A DNA stretch of 64,000 nt. It comes from Xiphophorus maculatus. Lineage: Eukaryota > Chordata > Actinopteri > Cyprinodontiformes > Poeciliidae. Under the pieces are notes generated by a model. That model saw only the letters and a program-made list of their open reading frames with translations. It was not told where the DNA came from and did no database searches. Positions 48,483 through 61,167 of this stretch are shown here, one piece after another (the stretch's first letter is position 1; every line of letters begins with the position of its first letter). A program made the position numbers and the translations under genes. Location of the stretch: contig NC_036447.1 of the NCBI RefSeq assembly GCF_002775205.1, positions 6,312,501-6,376,500 of the forward strand, written 5' to 3'.

Positions 48483-49364
48483 AGCGTAGCATTTTAGAAA
48501 CCAAAGATGTTCTGGGGTTTACATGCAATCATCTACAGGTTACAACAGGTGGTCACAAAAATAAAATAAAACAGAGCATAAGTAGAGGGGGCAAAAAAAT
48601 CTTTCCGATGTCAAAAGTCAGACGTGAATGAACAGATCCTCAAGAGTAGCCTAAAATAGTTATGCTGTAAACAATTACAAAAGTCCAAACTAACAATCAG
48701 AAAAGAGCAAAAATGGATTTAAAGGGGCGGCATCACATATTTTCCCGGCAAGCCGTGCTTGCAGTAGCATAAAACTGCGTTCATTTGTTTACATTTGATT
48801 GTAAACAAACAGAGTGGATAACACAGGAACAACTACACCACTGTTTACTTTCCTGTTAATGTTACCCAGCACCCTGTATTCCCATATTTTATTCCATCCA
48901 ATTCAAAGTCAATTCCAAGTAAAACAACATGGTTTGTTTGCACCTGCAAATTTGCTCACAACATGTTTATCTGTGTGCAGGTATTGCAACACGTCACTGA
49001 ACTAACACTGTAACCGGAGAGCAGCTTAGATGGCAGAAATGTGACAAATATATCAGTACTCTGGAAGAAACGCTCCCATTTTTTCTAAATAAGAAACAAG
49101 TTTACACTGACACCAAACGTCAAGCAATCTCCTCAAAACTATCAAAATAATGTTGAATAGTTAAAAAACCAAACAGATAATGTTCTCTGCAAAACATCAT
49201 ATTCTGAGCATAAATATCCAGCTCAAAATGCGACCAATAAAAGCACATTTCTTAGTCAAAATTTAATCAAAATTCAACAATTTGTTCCTGTTAGATTATA
49301 TTTGTGCTGCAGTGAAAAATTTATCTGTAGTCACATTATACACATTATTACGACAGTGTATAAG

Positions 49365-49770
49365 GGCCAGTGAAAATTTAAAAAAAAGTTAATTTCTGCC
49401 AAAATACGTTCTCAGAACAATCTCAGAAAACAGAGATTAAAAAAACACCAGGAAATTTATAAGTCTCAAAAGTTTAAAATTTTCACTTTTTAAAAAAAGT
49501 TAAAAAAAAAAACAAAAGAAAAAGAAAAATGTGGACATTTCTGATATTAATCTCAAAAAGTCTGAGTTCCAGAAAATGTTCAACTTTTCAAACTCAGCAA
49601 TGTTTCTTTTCTAGAACATTCCTGAGATTTATCTCAAAATTTCTGAAATTCTTCCAGAATTTTTTTCACTTTTCAAACTCAGGAATTTAAAATATTTTAT
49701 AGAAAAATTCTATAGATTTTAGGCAGAAATGTCCTCCTTTTTAATTTTCCATCTGCAGTGGCCCTCATCT
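49365..49770. repeat. AT-rich repeat bounded by AGGGCCA / TGGCCCT
   Basis: Starts ATAAGGGCCAGTGAAAATTT and ends ATCTGCAGTGGCCCTCAT; the ends are inverted. The inside repeats CTGAGATTAATCTCA and TCAACTTTTCAAACTCAG wording. It is related to 13,293-13,672 and more loosely to 1,680-1,800 and 50,345-50,600. Confidence 0.6.
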
Positions 49771-52700
49771 ACCATCGTACATTATACATAAACATTCAAA
49801 GTAGCATTAATGCTAAGCTAAGCCTGTTTTACGTGTACTCTTTCATTATCTTATGGAAACTGAATGCGTTTGTGACGAGTCAAATCACTTCCTGGTGCTC
49901 TTCTTTCACATTTTCTAGTCAGTGGGAACCGACCGTCATTCCAACCCCCAGGATAATAAAGCGTCTCTGTGATGGGACTGCAAAGCATTTTCGCTCCTGC
50001 TTTTCATACCACAAAAATAAAGTCATGATTCTCGCCCCACCAGCTTTACTTCCACACAAAACACAAGAGACAGACGTGAAGCAGAGTTTAGGTAACCGTG
50101 TCGCCATGGAAAAGGAAATTTATGAAAACCACAAAATTAGATTGTGGGTCATCACATAAACAAAGATGATGCATATAAAATGTTGCATTCAAATTTCTCA
50201 ACGATTACCAAATGAAGACACTGGAAATAATCAACCCTGTTGTATTATTTTAAAGATTAAGGCCAAACTATCTATCTATTATTTATCTATTTTTTTATTA
50301 TAAATTCTTGTTATTTGACTTGTTTTAGTCTCAGCATTATGGAAGAGGATTAGGGCCACTGGAGGAAAAAAAAAATTAAAAATCTGACTGATCTAGAAAT
50401 TCTGATTTAAAAAAAGTCATAATTCAGACAGAGATTAAAACCAGAGTTCGTAGATTGAAGTCAGATTCTAGGAACACTGAAGTCAAATGGTAATTATGAG
50501 AAAAGAAATTATAATTCTGAGGAATTGAGACATTAATTCAGGATTATTACTTTAATCTCAGAATTTTTATTTTAAAAAGTCATCATTTTAAGTCAGAAAT
50601 TGGAGATTAAAGTCAGAAAAACTAGCAAACATGCTAAAAAAATAATAAAAACTAACTAAGTCAAAATAAAACTAAAACTAAACTAAATTAAAATCCCAAA
50701 ACTATTCCAACCCTGTGGTGGTGATTTAGATGCTACTTTAAATATAAACATTCAGACTCAATGAAAGTATCTAGCAGCGTGATGGTGCAACATGTCTGAG
50801 GTCACTGGATCTCCCCAAACCAGTTTAGGCCTTAAACTGGTTTATGCCTGCAGCGCTGGTCCCTCCCTCACCCTGATGGAGCGTGGCTGTGGGGTTTCTC
50901 CAAGAAACGCTGCAGGAATCTCACCAGTCAAGTCCAGGCGGTGTAAACGGAAAAGCACAGCAGCAGAAATGTCGGGGTCTGGGATGGGGGCATTTTACAA
51001 ACCAACTCACTCAGAGGTGTGAAAGCACTGGATTAAGTGGATTAAGATCAACCCCCTTGATCATTTCACACTTTAGAAAAGCATCTGAGCTTTGAGTCTG
51101 GCTTCAGACTTTTGACGCACAGCATACGTTAAGTATGTTAAATTTAATGTGTGGAATATCTTTCCACTATCTTTCACTAAAGACCTGATTAGAGCTGAGA
51201 ACAATAGGATTAACCGTGAACAACTGATTATTAAAATCATTGTAAACTAATTTAGTAATCAGTTAATTGTTAACTGGAGTGTACATACTTGGAATTTTCT
51301 GGAAAAACAAAATATTCAGAGCAGCAAAACTGTACAAAAATATTTTTAAAATTCCTCAGGTGGCATAAAAATGTTCATTATTTAAAAAAGGAACTTGGTT
51401 TATTTTAGTGATGCACAATATATCGGCATTAGCCGACATTAGTCACTTTTAACATATTGGTGTCAATCTGGTAAATAAAACCAGGCCGATATTAACAACA
51501 AATATTTGTTTTCATCTTGTTGCCATTCGTTTCTGGTCATTTTCTTTCTCAATTTGTCTAAACGGTACAGAAATATAAATATAATATTGGTAAATATAAC
51601 AGCAGCATTAAAATCGGATATCAATTTTCATACCGGTGAATCCGTAGTTTATTTGCATCTTTTTTTATACAATATTATAATCTTTTTATAATATTGAAGA
51701 AAAAAAGGTAAAGTGGTTAATTGAGAAATCTGTAGAATGATCTTATTTCTTTAATTAAAATAATGATTAATCGTCAGAAAAATCGATTGTTTATTGTTGT
51801 AACAATAGCTACTCATCTTCTTTATGATAAGTCCACATCATAATAAAGCATTTATTACAAAAACAGTTACACACTTAACATGATATTAGAAAATAGCATA
51901 TTACTAAATTAGTAGTTAGTTGCAGTCCTAGACTTGAATACATGTAGTTTCTCAAGATGTTTTTAATGGTGTAGGTAAAAACAAATTCCTGGATTTAGTT
52001 TATTTTTTTTTTCCAAATGTTTGAATTTTAAATAGTTCAGATGATGGTATTGAACGCAGCTCAATATCTATCACTACAGCTATATTATCACACCGCCAAG
52101 GTAAAATCATAGAGATAAGGAGTGAAGTGGAGTCACCAACTCGGAAACTGATTATTCAAATATTCTTTGATCGGCACCTTGATGCGATGCTTAACACCCA
52201 GTCAGGACATCCTCAGTTTAGACCGCAACGTAGGTCAGGATTGTCTGCATTTATCTAGTTCAGGAGTCTCTTTAAAACCTTCACTGTAGTTTGAAATAAA
52301 ACTGGACAAAAATGATTAAGGAAAAATGCAAAAATGGAGCAATGTTTTAAATTTAATGGTAATTTTTTTTGTCTTAAGTTTTAGCACTTTTTCATTGGTG
52401 TTTTCATGCAAAATATTTCCACAAAGAATGTAAGAAAATGTATCTCATGAAGTAATTTTTTTTTCTGCCAATGATTTACAAATTATGTGTATATTTTTAG
52501 ATAATTTTCTATGACCTTTAAATGTCTCATCTCTCTGAAGAAAATGCATAAAACCAAAACACAAAAACATAATTGTTCTATAATAAGATCCTCTAAACAT
52601 ATTTCCTTAAGTTTTGGTTCAAAGAGCCGTGTTGTTTTTGTGGCTCTAAAAGTTGTTTTATTTGGACCAAAGGCTACAAAAAAAGGAAGGAGGAAAATCA

Positions 52701-54199
52701 AAAACTGTTGATTATAAATAGCTACCATTTTACATGTTGATGTCACATACATGGCAACATAATCTTATCAATTACATGCCAAACAGCATAAGTAGAGATT
52801 TTGCTCCTTCAGTAACTGTATAGCAATTGACTTTTATTATATTTATCTGTATTTAATACTATTTGAGAAATAGCAGCATCAATTAAATAATCTACATACT
52901 TGGACTGAAGCAAGTGTGTTGGGTTCCTGATGATGCTAATAATTAGCATCATTAGGTATGATGCTAATGAATCTAATTAGCATCATACCTAAATTTACAC
53001 TAATGGCTAATGGTGCGTTTGAATTTATAATGTCCAAATTATTTAACATATTTAACTGTAAAATCATCAGCAAAAATATTTTTTTGTACAACAGGGTATA
53101 AATTCAGGCTTTACATGGTTGGAAATAAGTGAGTATAATTTTTTATTACTTTAGAGCAGCACTACTCTTAACATATTTTACTCAACATAAAAAGTAGTTG
53201 TCCACAAATTTACTCAAATAAGAGTAAAAGAATATTCTGTTGAAAGGCTACTGAAGTACTAAGTGGCTGATCAAAACATCTCGTTTTATTTCTAAAATGC
53301 CAGACAGACTAAAAATAGCTATGTGCAAATAATTACAAAATAACCAATTTTAAGCAGAAGAAACACTTCTGCAAGTGTTTTTTTTTTTTTCAAGAGACAG
53401 CATATAAAATTAATACTTACAGTAGGTACTCATATACGCATAATATGAAGTGTCTAACTTGCATTATTTAGGCGTCATAAGACAGAAAACAAAATCAGAA
53501 CAATAAAGAGGTCTCACTTTGTCATAAACTGTAGGTCTGCTTCTGGTGAAGTTTGATTAAAACAAGTTTGTTCTTCATCTAGTGAAGCTAATAGCAGTGG
53601 ATAGAGTACCCAGAAATTTCACTCAAATATGAGTGACAATACCTCAGAAAAGTATGATCCACTCCATTTACTCAAATGTAACTCAATACATGTAACTAGT
53701 TAATAAACTCTGAAATCCAGCTATAGAGGAGGAAGTAGGATGCTTCTGTGATCAAGGAAATAAACTGAGCTACAGCGTTAAAAATTGTTTATTTAGGCCA
53801 AAACTAGACTGATTCCCCATGTTCAATATTAACATAATATAATAAAGGGCTCACATAAACCATTTTACTAATTTAAGGATTAACAATAACAGAGGTAGAA
53901 ACTAAAAGTGATGAAGTAATTTCATAAATTAAATGTCTGCTTCTAAAAAAAATATGTTAGATAAACTGATTTAACATCAATCCACCATTTAACGTTTATA
54001 ATCAACACAGGACATCATTTTAGAGTGCTGTTCATACCCAACAAGACACCGGATACTAAAGTAAAACACATACATGACCGGGGGGCAGTTACGATTTCAA
54101 CACCACAGGTAAGATCTTTGGATGTGGTTGTTAAATCACTTTTTAAAAATTATTTTCATTTAACTTTTCTTCCACTATTGTTTTTTATTCATAAATGAC

Positions 54200-54305
54200 T
54201 CGACAAGAAGAATGGCACTTAATTTTCCAGGACCGGGAATCGAACCAGGGACAGCTGCCTTGAGGACTGGTGCACACGTTCTACCACTGACCCACCTGAT
54301 CCACC
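54200..54305 (-). mobile_element. tRNA-like SINE head, minus orientation
   Basis: On the minus strand: GTGGGTCAGTGGTAGAACGT (A-box-like) and CTGGTTCGATTCCCGGTCC (B box). The spacing suits a tRNA-derived head. The acceptor arms do not pair and no RNA polymerase III terminator follows at once, so a working tRNA gene is unlikely. Confidence 0.55.
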
Positions 54306-54512
54306 ACAATGACGTATTTTATATGTGAACCTTTTACAGAATGTGACCTGCCGACTTAAGTTTTCCCGAATTAAAAAACACCGAGTTCCGGGCAAGCAGA
54401 AACGTGTAATCCGTGACAGAAACTTTAGTCAGGCCGAGACAGGTTGCGTAGCCGCTCCCAGACAACATACCTGGCCGAAACTCAGGAGGACTGAAGCCAA
54501 ACGTTTACTCAC

Positions 54513-54760
54513 CGGAACTTCGGTACTCTCGTTTGCCCAAACAACATGAATGGAAAGTGCTGGTGTGGCAGTCTCTCGTTGAAGCAGTATGGTAAAAATA
54601 AACAAACAAACAGAAAAAGAAACGGCTCGAGGAAGGCTGCTGGCAGGTCGCAGTAGTTTGGCTGAACGCCGCCGAAGAAATTCACAGGTTAGCCGGGGCT
54701 AATGTTAGCGACTAGCTGTTAGCATAGAGCTGTTTACTTCAAAGCTGACAGTGTCAACTC
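54513..54760 (-). promoter_or_regulatory. wipf2: wipf2 first non-coding exon and start region (inferred)
   Basis: On the minus strand a strong donor (GAAGTTCCG|GTGAGTAAAC) ends an exon at 54,513. The surrounding 54.3-54.95 kb is clearly richer in GC and CpG than the neighbouring intron. The wipf2 start-codon exon is preceded by an acceptor-like GGCCTTTGACCCCCAG, so it needs an upstream exon. The transcription start was not located. Confidence 0.5.
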
Positions 54761-55780
54761 GGTTCGGCTACCTACAGTCACTGCCCGAGTAGGACACCTC
54801 TGCGTGTTGCCATATAAAACAAGCTACTGGGCCACTTTTCAATGTTTCTGGTTGTCACGGCAGACTTTACCCGCACTACTGACCCACAAGCAGAGCCATA
54901 CTGTCCGCTGCTGTCGGTCCCTTCCTTCCCAGAAACCAGGAAGTGGGATGAACTGCGCAAAATGGAGGCTTTTCAGCGGAACCAGTGCCTTTAAAAAGAG
55001 TTACGACACTCTTTGAACTGGCCTTCACAGGGTCACGTGGTTCACCTTTTCTACAACACTGAGATAAGTATAAAATTTAAAATCTTAATGTAGAAGGTTT
55101 ATTATTAAACATAACATTTAATTTCCCTTTGGGATTAATAAGGTATTTTTGAATTGCTCACCTATCAATTGAATTTTTTAAATTCTATTTTCATTAAAAT
55201 CCCCCAAGCTAATGGTTGTTAAATGTTTTATTTATAATAAATTTGCTAAATCTTCTGGCTAACTGGTAGATTCATACTTGTAGATGTTATATTCACAAAG
55301 TTGGGTAATAATTTATTATGAAGTATTGCTACTCTTACTTGAGTAAAATTTCTGGATTCTCTACCCAATGTGAGTAACTTCGCTAAATGAAGAATGGGCA
55401 TGTTTTAACCAAAAAATCACCAGATAGACAAACACCTGCAGTTTTTGTTAAAGTTTCATAAGTTTTTTTTTTTTAAAGAAATTGATTTGGGAAAAAATAT
55501 TTTGCCAGATTTTTGTTACTTATATTAATGATTGTCATTTTGGCTTTTAAAATATCAACATTTCTACTTAACTTTATATTTTGGTCCATCTGATTATGTA
55601 ATTTGTAAATGTTAAATACTTGATAATTTGATTTGTACTTTAGTAGTTTTTTTTTTTTACCAAATACTTTCTTGGATGGCTACATTTTACTTGTACTTGA
55701 GTAAAAATATGTTGAAATAGTGCTACTCTTTCTTCAGTATAAATTTAATTCCCTGTGATTATTGTTCAGGAACATGCTCC
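54761..55780. other. Head-to-head gap between wipf2 and mrpl21
   Basis: The left 250 bp are still GC-rich and may serve as promoter. The rest is AT-rich repeat: a LINE-tail motif (TTTCCCTTTGGGATTAATAA) at 55,121-55,142 and a GAGTAAAA-type element at about 55,275-55,745. Confidence 0.5.
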
Positions 55781-55782
55781 AG

Positions 55783-55806
55783 CCCGGTAGGTGGCGGTAG
55801 TGCGCC
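55783..55806 (+). promoter_or_regulatory. GGTAGGTGGCGGTA motif at the mrpl21 start
   Basis: CCCGGTAGGTGGCGGTAG lies about 75 bp before the mrpl21 ATG, at the point where AT-rich repeat gives way to gene sequence. The same 14-mer lies on the minus strand at the C6orf120 start region (61,150-61,167). It resembles a CTCF core (CCAGYAGRKGGCGS), but its function is not known. Confidence 0.45.
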
Positions 55807-55877
55807 TTAAGTTGTTTGCCTTCTCCCATGTTATACAACAGCAAGAAGGAGAAGTCAAGAAGAAGAAGGAGAAGATA

Positions 55878-56468
55878 ATGGCGGCGGTTAGCCGAGGTTT
55901 TGCTACCCTGTGGAGGACAAGCGGTGTGAGAGTACCGTTACACCCTCTGCTGTCTCTCTGTGCCGCCCGAACACAAAGCTCTGTAAGCGGCGACCCGCTG
56001 CCCCGGACCTCCCTGTCCAGGCCTCCGTGGTCGGAGCAAACTAGCTTCGTGTCAGCGGAGGAGGAGCGGCGCCGACATGCCGCCGTGGTGAGCAGCGTGA
56101 ACGACCGGATCGAGAGGCGGGACTTCGGCCGACTGTTCGCCGTGGTGCACTTCGCAGCTCGCCAGTGGAAGGTCACCGACGAGGACTTGATCCTGGTGGA
56201 GAACCACATCGAGGCGGAGTGCGGAGACCGGATCTACTTGGAGAAAGTGCTGCTGGTAGGGGCGGAGGACTTTACTCTGGTCGGTAGGCCTCTGCTCGGG
56301 AAGGAGCTGGTCAGGATCAAAGCCACCGTGATTGAAAAGACCGAATCCTGCCCCAAAATGCACATGGTGTTCTGGAAAAGACACCGGTTCCAAAAGAAGA
56401 GGACCATCGTGCAGCCGCAGACTGTCCTGAGGATCAACAGTATCGAGCTGCACCCGCGGCTGTCTTGA
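55878..56468 (+). CDS. mrpl21: Mitochondrial large ribosomal subunit protein bL21m (MRPL21)
   Basis: A structural protein of the mitochondrial 39S subunit, made in the cytosol and imported. The ATG at 55,878 (GATAATGGCGGCG) starts a 196-residue frame. An in-frame upstream ATG at 55,791 would add 29 lysine- and glutamate-rich residues lacking any family match. Residues 1-40 are arginine-rich with almost no acidic residues, as in a mitochondrial targeting sequence. The bL21 domain covers about 80-193: [45 protein letters not shown] and the C-terminal [12 protein letters not shown]. Human MRPL21 has about 205 residues and several introns; here no intron interrupts the frame, which suggests a retrogene or intron loss. 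Candidate poly(A) signal ATTAAA at 56,557. The minus-strand frame over the same bases is a shadow. Confidence 0.95.
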   Translation: MAAVSRGFATLWRTSGVRVPLHPLLSLCAARTQSSVSGDPLPRTSLSRPPWSEQTSFVSAEEERRRHAAVVSSVNDRIERRDFGRLFAVVHFAARQWKVTDEDLILVENHIEAECGDRIYLEKVLLVGAEDFTLVGRPLLGKELVRIKATVIEKTESCPKMHMVFWKRHRFQKKRTIVQPQTVLRINSIELHPRLS

Positions 56469-56556
56469 TTCAGACTGTTGACTTGTGAGGGAATCTGGTT
56501 TCGGACGTGCTGGATCTCTGAAACAGTTCAGTTCAAATTTTAGCAATGTATAAAAT

Positions 56557-56562
56557 ATTAAA
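56557..56562 (+). terminator. mrpl21: mrpl21 polyadenylation signal
   Basis: ATTAAA 89 bp after the mrpl21 stop. No canonical AATAAA was noticed closer to the stop. Confidence 0.55.
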
Positions 56563-56579
56563 GAGTTGTGCTTTCAGAA

Positions 56580-59518
56580 AACTGTATAGTGTCTGGATCT
56601 GTATTCCTGCTGTAAGTAAAGTTGAAAACGTATTTTTATTGGAGTCGGGATAAAGTTTTGTCATTGCATTCCTACGCTATTCTATTGCGCTCTGCTCAAA
56701 TCTGGCTGTCAGCACAGGTTGGGCTTTCTGCCATTTGGTACTTTGATTTTTGTTTGTAAGAATTTAAACCTGATCAATCGGCTAACAGAAGTTGTGAACA
56801 TGACGGCGATTTCCTGCACTGTTTCAGAATTGTAGTCTGTAGTTTTAGCAATAACAGCAGAGGAAGTGAACGTAAAATGTATTAAATTTCTTAATCTGGG
56901 ATCCAAGTCCGAGTTTCGTGCCACAAACAAAGGTATGACAGTAAAATAATAATAAAAATCCTTATTTGTTTGTAAAGACAGCGGATGCGCGCGCAACATA
57001 ACTGCAGCCGGACCAGACTTTTACTGTCGCTAGTTGTCATGGTTACCCGCATTTGCCTTGCTGTTTTAACGTCAGCTAGCATATTAGCATGCTATTGACC
57101 TGTTGCAACTTCGTCACTTAGGCCCTGTTTACCCGACAGTGACCCTTGAAAGCCATCAGTAGCCATGGATACTGGCTTTTATTGGCTTTTGGAAGAGCCA
57201 AGAGGGGGGAAAACAAATTAATGTTCCGTTAAACGTTTAACTGCTGCATAACGGACAAACGCTGGCAAAATTAAAATATTCAACGCCTCAGTAACCGCCA
57301 TTCTGTTTGTGCTTTATTGGTCTGAACATCCGGGCAATAGTGACGTGATTTGCGATGAGTTTCATAACCGAGAGACCAAACCTTTTAAAAAAACAAGACC
57401 ACATCTTTTTGTATGAAGCAAAGCGTAGTACAAAGGTTTGTGATAAAATGGTCAGAAGACAAAATATGTGAAACATAGGTTTTATTTTGAAAGCTATCTT
57501 AATCTTCTAGAAAACGACAAACAGCATTGAGGACTGAGTTTTTAAGGCACTGTTGAACTGTTTCTGCTCAGTGGTAACAGCTTTTCTTGAACTCAAGCAC
57601 TGGAGAATAAAAAAACCAGCTTGTCCAACAGGCAAAAATTATGTAAATAAAAAAAAATACAGTGGTTTAATGTGCTAGCATGTTAGCAAAATGTCCTCTG
57701 GAGTCTAAATACTAACACATAGCAAAAAAGATCCCCCTGAATAAAGTGATTCTGCTTTAAAAAATAAATCTGGGTAACTGACCTACACAGATCCTGGTGG
57801 TTTGATTCATTCATTCATATGAGAAATTACAGCTACATCACTCAGTTACAGAATTTCATATTAATTCAAACATACTAGATGTTAATACTGTGTAAGTACC
57901 TCCTCGGCTCATAAAACCATCTTCTGTAAAGTTACTGGAGATAAAAACCAACAACTTTACAAAGTTATAAGTCTTCTTTTGCAACTTTCTGTTTAGGGAG
58001 TAGGCTTGCTAATGGTGGCATCATGCTGTTTAAAGTTACTGTCATCACAAATAAAAGAAAAGACTAGAATGATCGGTTTTTCCAGCTAAATGAAGCACAC
58101 TGGCCAGAATCATAAAATAAAAAATAAATAAATAAATCAAGCAAATAAAGCAGTCTGATTTATTTACTTATTTTTTGTAGGAACAGGGTGTTATTTGTCA
58201 TAGATCGAAAACAAGATGGATTTTGCATTTTTACTGTAACTGAAAAGTATCCAGTTTTCTAGATGTAAATTTATTCTGTTACAAAAACAAGATTTGGGTC
58301 AATTCCTTTCAAAACTCTTGCTATATTTATCAAAGTTTAATAAATAAAATAACTTTACCCTGATTAAAAATAAAAAGTTTAATAAATTTATATCATTGCT
58401 GAACTACAGTTCAGCAATGATATGGTGGCCAGAAAAAACTCAGTTGAAGAGCCACAAATGGCCCCCGACCCACACTTTGGACACACCTGGCTTAAACAGT
58501 TCTGCCCGACCTTCACCTGCTGCTGCAAACTGCCGATGTGTTGTAAAATTAGTTCATACTCCATGTTTTTGTTTTAAATTTTAAATCCCAGCCCACATGG
58601 ACTGCAGTCAGATTTCCTGGAGGTAACGGATGAAAACATTTCACTTTCCCCAGAGGACAAAGTGCGACAGAGTACAAGGGACAGACTGAGATTATTTTTG
58701 TAAATTATGAAAATAAAGTCATATCAGCAAAATAAAGACGTAAAATTACAAGAAAAAAGTTTTTATGAGAAAAAAAGCAAACCTTTGTGTTTTTTTTCTT
58801 TGATAGACGATTGTTTTAAAGTCCTGCTACTGATAATAAATTGATACTTCCTTATTTTTTTAAAACTTCACAAAATGCTCAACATCCCTCCTCTATTAAC
58901 ACAGTGGTAACAATTTATTTTCTTGTAGGATTTCTCATAAAACTATTACTTTATTCTGGTATTATTACTCCTTTATTCTTATATCCCTTTATTCTCATAA
59001 TTTCAGAAAACCAAATTCTTCCAGTCTGGCCCCAACGCTCCGTCGTACCAAAGCAAAGTGTGAAACGACAGCGATCGATCAGACATTGACGTGTGTCAGA
59101 CATCACTAGTTGTGCACCGATAAATCAACCAGCCAGTTAATCGGCGTAGATTTCCTAAATTTTGGGAGATTGGTGATCAGCCGATCTTATCCACCAAAAA
59201 TCAACTACTGTCCTCGTTTTGGAGAGAGGTTTGACTGTCAGCCCCGCCCACCGTTCATATCTGTATGTTCACAGTTAGCAATAGTCACCCTAGCAACTTT
59301 CTTGCTATACTTAATTACAGTTCAGACAAAAAAATAAATCCGTACCAACCAAAATTGGAATTGGCAGATCAGCCAGACACCTGCACTCGGTGCGCCCAAA
59401 GCAAAGTTCCCAGTGAATTTATCTACTACCTGGTTATTTCTGTATGTTTGACTGCAATTTAAAAAGGCATTAGTTCTGGAGGATATCATAGTAGACATAC
59501 TATGTCTACTACAAATCA
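56580..59518. other. Intergenic, mrpl21 to C6orf120 (tail to tail)
   Basis: No gene seen. A CpG-containing patch at 56,975-57,100 (GGATGCGCGCGCAAC...CCGGACCAG) stands out but leads to no open frame. The rest is AT-rich with a GCACCGATAAATC repeat at 59.1-59.46 kb and short A/T-rich repeats. Confidence 0.5.
59104..59465. repeat. GTGCACCGATAAATC-type repeat
   Basis: Starts TAGTTGTGCACCGATAAATC with AGTTAATCGGCGTAGATTTCC and GGTGATCAGCCGATC. The right part has GCAGATCAGCCAGACACCTGC, an inverse partner. A loosely related AGTGATGCACAATATATCGG stretch is at 51.41 kb. The open frame across it is not a gene. Confidence 0.5.
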
Positions 59519-59524
59519 TTTATT
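59519..59524 (-). terminator. C6orf120-like gene polyadenylation signal
   Basis: AATAAA on the minus strand (TTTATT on plus), about 60 bp past the stop codon. The 3' UTR would be short, so a further site is possible. Confidence 0.5.
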
Positions 59525-59583
59525 TTCAGTGCTGACCAAGTCAAATGCCAATCTGTCTCCCAGCATCGTAGGGGCAACAAATT

Positions 59584-60168
<585 letters not shown>

Positions 60169-60204
60169 TCACCGTTTAAACTAGAGCTGGGCAATACAAC
60201 CATT

Positions 60205-60345
60205 GTTAGGCCTGTCACAATAAATTAATTGCAATAAACAATAATATTGTAGTTTTGAACCCATTTTCAAGTGATATATTAATAATAATGCCCTCTTGAA
60301 GACTAATAAACTCTAATTTTTTACAGAACACTCCACAAAAAATAC
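60205..60345. repeat. GCCTGTCACAATAA-type MITE fragment
   Basis: TTAGGCCTGTCACAATAAAT, CAATAAACAATAATATTGTAG, CCATTTTCAAGTGATAT and CTTGAAGACTAATAAACT are shared with the more complete copy at 15.82-16.26 kb. It is in the C6orf120-like intron, followed by a LINE-tail motif (ACTTTATTACTCCCAAAGGG). Confidence 0.6.
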
Positions 60346-61060
60346 TTTATTACTCCCAAAGGGAAATTACGTTTTGTTCTAATTCATGGATTTTCTTCCG
60401 AGAAATTTATACTCCTCCTCCACAATTGAAATACTCCTCAAACTAAACTTGTTTCTCCTGAAATCAACAATAATCTCCATTGTTTTGTTCACATTCTAGA
60501 TATTTTTTTTCACATCACGCCATAAAGCGGTCCATCTGTTGAATGTGAAAACATTCAACAGTGGTCTCAAACTTACGTCAAAATTGATTTAATTTATATG
60601 TTGTTTTTTTCTGAAATAGATAAAAGTTCTAAGATTAAGCGAATAGTGCTCGCTGTTTACTCTTAATCTTCTAGTCAACGCAAAGTTAAAAATAAACAGC
60701 TTGGTTTCATCTTCACCGACTGTTCTGACCTTTGATCTATGGATTAAACATACTTAAAACGTTAACAAAACTATTTTAAAACTCACTTCAAAACGTAGTT
60801 TGACACTACGGCTTTCAAATCAACCTTCTAGTTTGATGAACAATTCACGTCAAACTCAGAACAAAACCAGAGCAAATCTTGTTCCCTAGCTTCATGCTAA
60901 TCCGTTATCAGCTAACAGCTGCGGACCGGTGCAGTTTTAAGATTCATAATATTCGTAACAATTACATTTAAAAACAACTAAACAATGCTTTGAGACACTG
61001 AGGTTACAATTTAAATTCAACATACTGTACGCAGGAATTTAACACGTTAATGTAACTCAC

Positions 61061-61167
61061 ACAGCTGTCGCTTCCAAGCCAACATCTTCCAGTTAGCACA
61101 GCTAACAGCAAGTTCTCTTCTTCACTTCCTCTGTCGAAAAGCGGCTCTCTACCGCCACCTACCGCTC
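61061..61167 (-). promoter_or_regulatory. C6orf120-like first non-coding exon and start region
   Basis: On the minus strand a good donor (CGACAGCTGT|GTGAGTTACA) ends an exon at 61,061. Upstream lies GAGCGGTAGGTGGCGGTA (61,150-61,167), the motif also found before mrpl21. The transcription start is probably between the two but is not fixed. Confidence 0.55.

Larger units (their letters stand above)
47624..54512. other. wipf2 5' intron, repeats and unassigned sequence
   Basis: The intron upstream of the wipf2 start codon. Recognised parts: the MITE at 47.95-48.48 kb, GGGCC-bounded AT-rich repeats at 49.37-49.77 and 50.35-50.6 kb, a GATTAAT-type repeat at 51.19-51.91 kb, ACTCAAGTAAAAG-type copies at 53.13-53.30 and 53.60-53.70 kb, and a SINE-like tRNA piece at 54.2 kb. 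Two less AT-rich stretches (49.78-50.13 and 50.78-51.02 kb) match nothing I recognise and could be regulatory. No exon is supported apart from a short untranslated piece just before the ATG. Confidence 0.5.

Noticed and set aside
54245-54300. Possible tRNA gene on the minus strand
   Set aside because: A- and B-box-like sequences are present, but the acceptor stem does not pair and related SINE heads are nearby, so it is treated as SINE-derived.
55766-56546. Long minus-strand open frames across mrpl21
   Set aside because: They are shadows of the GC-rich mrpl21 coding exon and resemble no protein; the plus-strand frame matches bL21m along its whole length.
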